64,000 nt of DNA, from NCBI GenBank assembly GCA_026224825.1, contig JAMFRO010000050.1:1-64000 (forward strand), in the 5' to 3' direction. The position numbers and the translations under genes are program-made. Shown here in pieces: positions 59,016 through 64,000 of this stretch. Under the pieces are notes generated by a model, which was not told where the DNA came from, did no database searches, and saw only the letters and a program-made list of their open reading frames with translations. Numbering within the stretch: the first letter of the stretch is position 1; the number at the start of each line of letters is the position of its first letter. The DNA comes from a bacterium (GTDB taxonomy: Bacteria > Pseudomonadota > Alphaproteobacteria > Acetobacterales > Acetobacteraceae).

Positions 59016-59330
59016 TTAAGCCGCGTTGATGGCGGACACGCGCAGCACGGTAACGCACTGGCGATGCCCGTTCTTGCGGCGGCTGTTCTGCCGGCGGCGC
59101 TTCTTGAAGATGATGACCTTGTCCAGGCGGTCCTGGGCAATGACGGTGGCGGTGACCGAGGCGCCGGCAACCACCGGCGAGCCCAGCGTAAGGCCGCCTT
59201 CGCCGCCAATGGCCAGAACATCGGTAAAGGTGACCGTGCTACCGGCTTCCGCCTCGAGCTTCTCAACCTTCAGCACAACGTCCTGGGTGACGCGATATTG
59301 CTTGCCGCCGGTGCGGATGACTGCGAACAT
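59016..59330 (-). CDS. rplU: 50S ribosomal protein L21
   Basis: 104 residues: [23 protein letters not shown] is L21's start (first 20 are decisive) and [17 protein letters not shown] its RNA-binding end. First gene of the rplU-rpmA pair. Confidence 0.97.
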   Translation of the reverse strand: MFAVIRTGGKQYRVTQDVVLKVEKLEAEAGSTVTFTDVLAIGGEGGLTLGSPVVAGASVTATVIAQDRLDKVIIFKKRRRQNSRRKNGHRQCVTVLRVSAINAA

Positions 59331-59545
59331 ATTAAAATCCTGGTCTTCAGAATGGGTCTCGACAAAACGATTGGCGCGGCAGGGCTAAAAACCCGGCCGC
59401 GAGAGTGGCGCGTTATAGCCGGGCCGCCGCCAGTGTCAATGCTGATTCGTTAAAGGGCCATCTTCGCCAAAGATGAGGGGGCAATTTCGCAATCCCCATT
59501 GCAGCGGCAAGGCGCCCCCCTTATAAGCCCGCTCCAGCGTCCGCC

Positions 59546-59635
<90 letters not shown>

Positions 59636-59651
59636 TGGATCCCCGGTTTCC

Positions 59652-59903
59652 TTATTTCTTCACCAGGAATCCCACCGCAAACGCAACCGCCGCGACAACG
59701 GCAAGTGCCGTCAATGGGCTGTCCGTCACGTTGTCACGCAGCTCGTCGGCCGCGGCGCCAAATGTCTTTTGTGCTTTTCCACAGGCCTGGTTCAATTTGC
59801 CCTTGGCCTGCGTCGCGGTGTCACCCGTCAACCCGCCGATGGCGTCCTGGACCTTGCCGCCGAGGTCGCGGGCGGTACCGGCGAATTCGTTTTCATCAAC
59901 CAT
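59652..59903 (-). CDS. CsbD/YjbJ-like stress protein
   Basis: 83 residues: N-terminal CsbD-like part (MVDENEFAGTARDLGGKVQDAIGG, decisive in its first 20), then a C-terminal hydrophobic segment (TALAVVAAVAFAVGFLVKK). The ATG at 59903 lies 6 bases after AAGGAG. It may be a membrane-tethered stress protein. Confidence 0.8.
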   Translation of the reverse strand: MVDENEFAGTARDLGGKVQDAIGGLTGDTATQAKGKLNQACGKAQKTFGAAADELRDNVTDSPLTALAVVAAVAFAVGFLVKK

Positions 59904-60036
59904 GGTCATCTCCTTTTGCTGAGACGAACACATGGTGTCGTAAGCCCTTTAGTCGAGGGAGATCAGCTCCGGCTTCCGCCGCCTAAACCAATATTAAGGC
60001 AGCGGGAATGGCGGATCGAGGGGCTTCCCTCACAGT

Positions 60037-60549
60037 TCAGCGGCTATCCACCAGCATCACCGGGGTCACGGTCACGCGGGCAACGCCCAGGCTTACCAGC
60101 CCCAACTGGGCGGCCGCCCCTTCCGAGAGGTCGAGAATCCGTCGGCCGCGCGGCATGCAATCATCCACCCGCACCACAATCGAGCGGCTGTCATCATCCA
60201 GCAGCGCCACCCGCACCTGTGTGCCGACCGGGATGGTATGAGAGGCCGCGGTCATCGCGTTTCCGCTGAACATCTCACCTGTGCAGGTCCGGTGCAGGCC
60301 AGGGCCAGGCCGGTACCAGGAGGCGGTACCGAACATCTCCGGCCCGGCATTCACCAGCGCGGGTGCCGGTGGTGCCGGGGGTAGTGCGGGTTGGGCGGGG
60401 GCAGGGGGTGCGAGGCTGGCCTGCGGTGCGGGTAGCTGGCGTGAAGCGCAAGCCGCCAGGCCCATAGCCAGGGACATGGCCAAAGCGGGCGCGAGGCGGT
60501 GGCAGCGTCTGGCTGCCGACCCGCGGGGCGTGGGCGCGGTCATTTCCAT
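60037..60549 (-). CDS. RlpA-like septal ring lipoprotein
   Basis: 170 residues with a lipobox (MGLAAC) and a proline/alanine linker, then an RlpA double-psi beta-barrel (GTASWYRPGPGLHRT, VVRVDDCMPRGRRILDLSEGAA). RlpA cuts naked glycan strands at septa. ATG at 60549 gives the signal peptide directly. Confidence 0.85.
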   Translation of the reverse strand: MEMTAPTPRGSAARRCHRLAPALAMSLAMGLAACASRQLPAPQASLAPPAPAQPALPPAPPAPALVNAGPEMFGTASWYRPGPGLHRTCTGEMFSGNAMTAASHTIPVGTQVRVALLDDDSRSIVVRVDDCMPRGRRILDLSEGAAAQLGLVSLGVARVTVTPVMLVDSR

Positions 60550-60650
60550 GGCGTTAATATGAACAACCCGTTTATCTTTTGTCCAGATGTTTTCCGCACC
60601 CGCCGGCGCCACCGGGCAAATGGTGTTCGTCCGCGAAACCATGCTAGCGT

Positions 60651-61604
60651 ATGGAAATGAGGGGTTTGAACAGATTACGGCGATTAAAACACAGAATTTA
60701 CAACCGCGTGGCCGCCCGCCGCCGCGAATTCGGCCGCGAATCCGTTAGCCTGGATGAGAGCGGGCTGGATGAGTTCGTTGCCGAGAGCGACAGGCTTGGC
60801 GGCCCAGGCACACCGGCCTGTGAAGCCTATTGGCAGGACATAAAATACCAGCCGTCCACCCAGATAAACACACAACTGGACCCGTTCGGCGCCGCATATG
60901 CCGCGGCCCAGATGGCGCTCTATGAAGAGCTGTCCGGCCATCCCTACCGGCTTGAACAGGATGAGCAGACCGCGTTCGACATCGACGGCCATGTGGCCGC
61001 CATCAACCCGTATGACCACCCGGACCCCGCGGTGATGGGGGTGCATCTGCAGCGCCTGGCCAGGGCGCTGAGCTGTGCCAAGGCAACCAAAGGCGAGTTG
61101 CTGCTGGATATGGGCTGCGGCTGGGGGCTGTCGTCCGAAGTCGCCGCTTACATGGGGCTGCAGGTCATCGGCGTGGATATAAACAGCAAATTCGTGGAGC
61201 TGGTGAACCGGCGCGCGGCGCGCACGGGCTATCCCATTGCGGCCACACATGGGAGCTTCGAGGGGTTTGCGCCGGAGCGGCCGGTCGATCTCGTTTTATT
61301 CTATGAATGCCTGCACCATGCGGTGGACCCGCTGGCGGCGGTCAGCCGCTACGCCCAGGCCCTGCGCCCAGGCGGGCGCATGGTCCTGGCGGGCGAGCCG
61401 CTCAACCATATCTGGTGGCCGCATTGGGGCCTGCGGCTCGATCCGTTCTCCATCTACTGCATCCGCAAATTCGGCTGGTTCGAGAGCGGCTGGTCGCAGG
61501 ACCATATAACGGAGGTGATGCGCCGCGCCGGTCTGGTCCCCATCGTGCATCATCATGCGGACCCGGTGGTCGGCCCGGCCATTATCGGTGAAAAACCGCT
61601 GTAA
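60651..61604 (+). CDS. Class I SAM-dependent methyltransferase
   Basis: 317 residues. LLLDMGCGWGLSSEVAAYMG (SAM site), then VIGVDINSKFVEL and FYECLHHAVDPL are motifs I-III. The C-terminal half has a Trp-rich stretch (NHIWWPHWGLRL). Substrate unknown. Confidence 0.85.
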   Translation: MEMRGLNRLRRLKHRIYNRVAARRREFGRESVSLDESGLDEFVAESDRLGGPGTPACEAYWQDIKYQPSTQINTQLDPFGAAYAAAQMALYEELSGHPYRLEQDEQTAFDIDGHVAAINPYDHPDPAVMGVHLQRLARALSCAKATKGELLLDMGCGWGLSSEVAAYMGLQVIGVDINSKFVELVNRRAARTGYPIAATHGSFEGFAPERPVDLVLFYECLHHAVDPLAAVSRYAQALRPGGRMVLAGEPLNHIWWPHWGLRLDPFSIYCIRKFGWFESGWSQDHITEVMRRAGLVPIVHHHADPVVGPAIIGEKPL

Positions 61605-61642
61605 CCATCCATGCTCACGGGCAGCAGGTCACATGCAGCAGG

Positions 61643-62659
61643 TCACGGGCAGCAGGCCGCGGGCAGAAGCAGCGGCACATCGGCCAGTGCCCGCAGCGCA
61701 TCGTTGAGATGGGTGCAGCCGGCCACACCGCGTAGCCCGTCCAGCACCGCCTCACGCAATTCGCCCAGTGTTTTGCCCACCATGCGCTGTGCATTCGCCG
61801 CCGCCGCCGGGCATTCGGCAAAGGGCAACACACGCGGCTCCGCCTCCACCGAGAGCAGTACCAGAGACACAGGGTCCGCCGTGGCACGGATGCGGTATTC
61901 ATGCAGTGCCGCGCGCGTGCCATCGGGCGTGGTCGCGCTATCCTGAAAATGCGCATCGATGTGGATCAGCGTATCGCGCCAGACATCGATGCGCCGCGCC
62001 CGCCGCATCCCCACCCCAGCTTGGGGCGGGAACTCATGCCAGCCCTCCGGGTCCGCCGGGTCACGCAACACACCGGCATCGATGCCATCGGCCGCCATGC
62101 TGAGCCCGCTGGAGCCGGTGCGTAACCCCGCGCATATATTCTCGCGGTTGAACGCGGCGGCGAAGGCAGGGTCGGCCTTGCGCGCCTGCATCTCCGCCAG
62201 CCAGTTGGGGTCCCAGCGCGACCAGGCCCAGGGCGCGATCAGGCTGCTCCCGGCAATATCATCCAGTATGAGATGCAGCGGCGTGCCACTGCGCCGCTCC
62301 TGCGGCAGTACCCGGTCGATCGCCTTGCGCAAATGCCCGCCCGCGCGTTCCCCCACCAGCGCCTGCAACCCCGCCGGGGCGGGCGTGGCACGCAGCGAGA
62401 GCAGCCGCCGCTCAGCATCGATGCTGGCCTCGAACGCCCCCTCATCGAAAACCTCGATCGCCTTGCCCCCTGGCGTAAAAACATCCCGCCCCCGCCCCAG
62501 CAGGCGCATCACCCCATTGCGCCCCTCCGGCCAATCTACATCAATGCTGGTGCTACGCCGTACTGAACCGGCCAGACGCGGCGGCGCGGCACCAGCGGGG
62601 GTTTTGGGGGGCGGGGGCAACACCTGATTACAGCGCGATATTATAGAGCCGCGCCGCAT
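61643..62659 (-). CDS. DUF2889 domain protein
   Basis: 338 residues at most. The end resembles DUF2889: CPAAAANAQRMVGKTLGEL, GCTHLNDALRALADV. Function unknown. The start is uncertain: ATG 62659 overlaps the next gene by 32 bases; GTG 62623 does not. Confidence 0.65.
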   Translation of the reverse strand: MRRGSIISRCNQVLPPPPKTPAGAAPPRLAGSVRRSTSIDVDWPEGRNGVMRLLGRGRDVFTPGGKAIEVFDEGAFEASIDAERRLLSLRATPAPAGLQALVGERAGGHLRKAIDRVLPQERRSGTPLHLILDDIAGSSLIAPWAWSRWDPNWLAEMQARKADPAFAAAFNRENICAGLRTGSSGLSMAADGIDAGVLRDPADPEGWHEFPPQAGVGMRRARRIDVWRDTLIHIDAHFQDSATTPDGTRAALHEYRIRATADPVSLVLLSVEAEPRVLPFAECPAAAANAQRMVGKTLGELREAVLDGLRGVAGCTHLNDALRALADVPLLLPAACCP

Positions 62660-63827
62660 TGCCGCCGAGCACTTTCGTGCGTTCTTCCAGGGTCAGGCCG
62701 GAGAGCCGCGCCTCCAGGTTCTCAATCGGGTAGAGCCCTGTGGGGTGCGGAAAATCAGTCTCGAACAGCACGTTATCGATCCCCACTTTCCGCAGCGTAT
62801 GCGAGATATCGTTCTTCTCGAACCAGAAGCAGGCATAGAAATTGCGCTTAAAATATTCCGAGGGTTTCAGGTCGAACTTCGTGCCCTCGGCAATCTCCAA
62901 CAACTGGTAATCCAGCGCCTCCATCAAAAACGGCACCCAACCCACGCCGCTCTCAACCGAGACAAATTTTAAGCCGGGAAACCGGTCCAGCAGTCCAGAG
63001 TAGATCAGGTTGGAAACAACCTTGCCGTTGTTGAAAAACAGCATCGCGCCCGAAATCCCCGACCGCAGATCGCGCGGCAGCGACGGCCAGCCCTGCTGCC
63101 CCATCCAGTCGATCGCCGTCTCGCTGGCACCAATATGGAAGTTCACCGGAATATTATTGCCGACGCAAACCTCCCACAGCGGATCCCAATGCGGCTTGCC
63201 GAGATCGGGGATGTACCCGCCATGATCATCCTTCTGCAGATGCGGATCGGAATTGATGTTGATCCCGCGCAACCCCATCTTCGCGCAGCGCTCGGTTTCC
63301 TTCACCGCCGCCTTCACATCCCACCAGGGCAGCAGCGCCATCGGGAACATGCGCTGGCCGGAGCTCTCCTGCAGCTCGGCCATGGCGTCGTTGTAAATCT
63401 CCACGCAAATCTGGCGCAGCTCCACATCCACCTTCGCAGAAGCCTGGCCGCCAAATCCCAGAATATTGGGGTAAACAATCTGCGCATAAACCCCGGTCTC
63501 ATCCATCACCGCCAGCCGTTCCTTCACGCTGGAAGAGCCCAGATGCACATCGGCAAACTTCAGCCCCAGGAACTTGTCCAGCACTCGCACCTTGCTGCCG
63601 TCTTTCAATATCGCGCTATTGGGATGCGCCCCGGTACCGATCGATTGATCCCCATCGATCACCCAGCTCATCTGCCCGTCATGCAGCTTCACCTGCGGCA
63701 CGCGGTCACGCCATTTCGCCGGCGCGCGGGACGTCCACAGATCATGCGGCTCTGTATAATGCGTATCCGCATCAATCACCTTAAGTGCCGTACGCGCCTT
63801 CGCCGGTGTCATGGTCGCCGTGCTCAT
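62628..63827 (-). CDS. Amidohydrolase family protein (ACMSD-like)
   Basis: 399 residues. VIDADTHYTEPHDLW, PVNFHIGASET and the C-terminal FETDFPHPTGLYP (Asp nucleophile/base) resemble metal-dependent ACMSD-like amidohydrolases/decarboxylases. The ATG at 63827 has GGGGGAAAA ahead. Substrate unknown. Confidence 0.82.
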   Translation of the reverse strand: MSTATMTPAKARTALKVIDADTHYTEPHDLWTSRAPAKWRDRVPQVKLHDGQMSWVIDGDQSIGTGAHPNSAILKDGSKVRVLDKFLGLKFADVHLGSSSVKERLAVMDETGVYAQIVYPNILGFGGQASAKVDVELRQICVEIYNDAMAELQESSGQRMFPMALLPWWDVKAAVKETERCAKMGLRGININSDPHLQKDDHGGYIPDLGKPHWDPLWEVCVGNNIPVNFHIGASETAIDWMGQQGWPSLPRDLRSGISGAMLFFNNGKVVSNLIYSGLLDRFPGLKFVSVESGVGWVPFLMEALDYQLLEIAEGTKFDLKPSEYFKRNFYACFWFEKNDISHTLRKVGIDNVLFETDFPHPTGLYPIENLEARLSGLTLEERTKVLGGNAARLYNIAL

Positions 63828-63960
63828 TGAATTTTCCCCCACCCTCATCACGTCCCAGCACCATGCCGGTTCCGCCGCATGAAGTCCGTAGCAAGCGCTT
63901 GGTTTCTAGCGCGCCCGGCCCTGCCCGTCAAGGCGAAGCCGGGTGCAAAACCGCTGGGGT

Positions 63961-64000
63961 TGGGGTGGTTCCACGGTAAAGGCTGGGGCTCCGCCCCAGA
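63961..64000. repeat. Modular hairpin repeat, copy 3 (truncated by window)
   Basis: The final bases (GGTAAAGGC then TGGGGCTCCGCCCCAGA) match the opening of copy 2 (AAAAAGGCC, AGGGGCTCCGCCCCTGGA). The remainder lies outside the window. Confidence 0.5.

Overview
The window is high-GC chromosomal DNA from an alphaproteobacterium, most likely of the Acetobacteraceae/Rhodospirillales. This is inferred from protein style: a Tim44-like protein next to MltA, a CxxC-less L31, a GcrA-like fold, and the DUF2889 and amidohydrolase types. No rRNA is present to settle the genus. Host genes flank one large phage-derived block.

Left host part (1-7927): a Kup potassium transporter, MltA and a Tim44-domain protein on the minus strand. 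On the plus strand follow a histidine phosphatase overlapping an N-formylglutamate amidohydrolase-like gene, and a large two-domain glycosyltransferase.

Prophage-like element (about 8003-35326): a Cro/C1-type repressor diverges from an operator cluster. Downstream, on the plus strand, come a GcrA-like protein, a DUF6362-like protein, terminase, portal, scaffold, capsid, connector genes, tail sheath and tube. They are followed by a tail chaperone with a -1 frameshift signal, gpU-, X-, D-, V-, W-, J- and I-like baseplate proteins, five fibre-type proteins, a lysis cassette and a two-gene cargo region. The particle would be a contractile-tailed (P2-like) virion. I see no integrase, transposase, replication gene or ordinary tape-measure protein. 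It could therefore be a reduced, domesticated or gene-transfer-like element.

Right host part (35323-63827): recX; rpmI-rplT; EcsC; an FKBP isomerase; an aminotransferase; and a minus-strand run miaB-phoH-ybeY-corC-DUF1275. A surface-polysaccharide cluster (acyltransferase, RgpF-like protein, two large methyltransferase proteins, UDP-glucose dehydrogenase, a MraY/WecA-type transferase) follows, with a MITE-like element in its divergent gap. Then come lrgA-lrgB, a hydrolase, rpmE, rplU-rpmA, obgE-proB, a tRNA-Ser(CGA), a CsbD protein, an RlpA lipoprotein, a methyltransferase, a DUF2889 protein and an amidohydrolase.

Three copies or part-copies of a modular GC-rich hairpin repeat lie at 1-145, 56320-56515 and the right edge of the window. 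The most interesting items are the integrase-less, tape-measure-less contractile element, its slippery site plus stem-loop, the operator cluster over a possibly leaderless start, and the lipoprotein/papain-like cargo pair at its right end.
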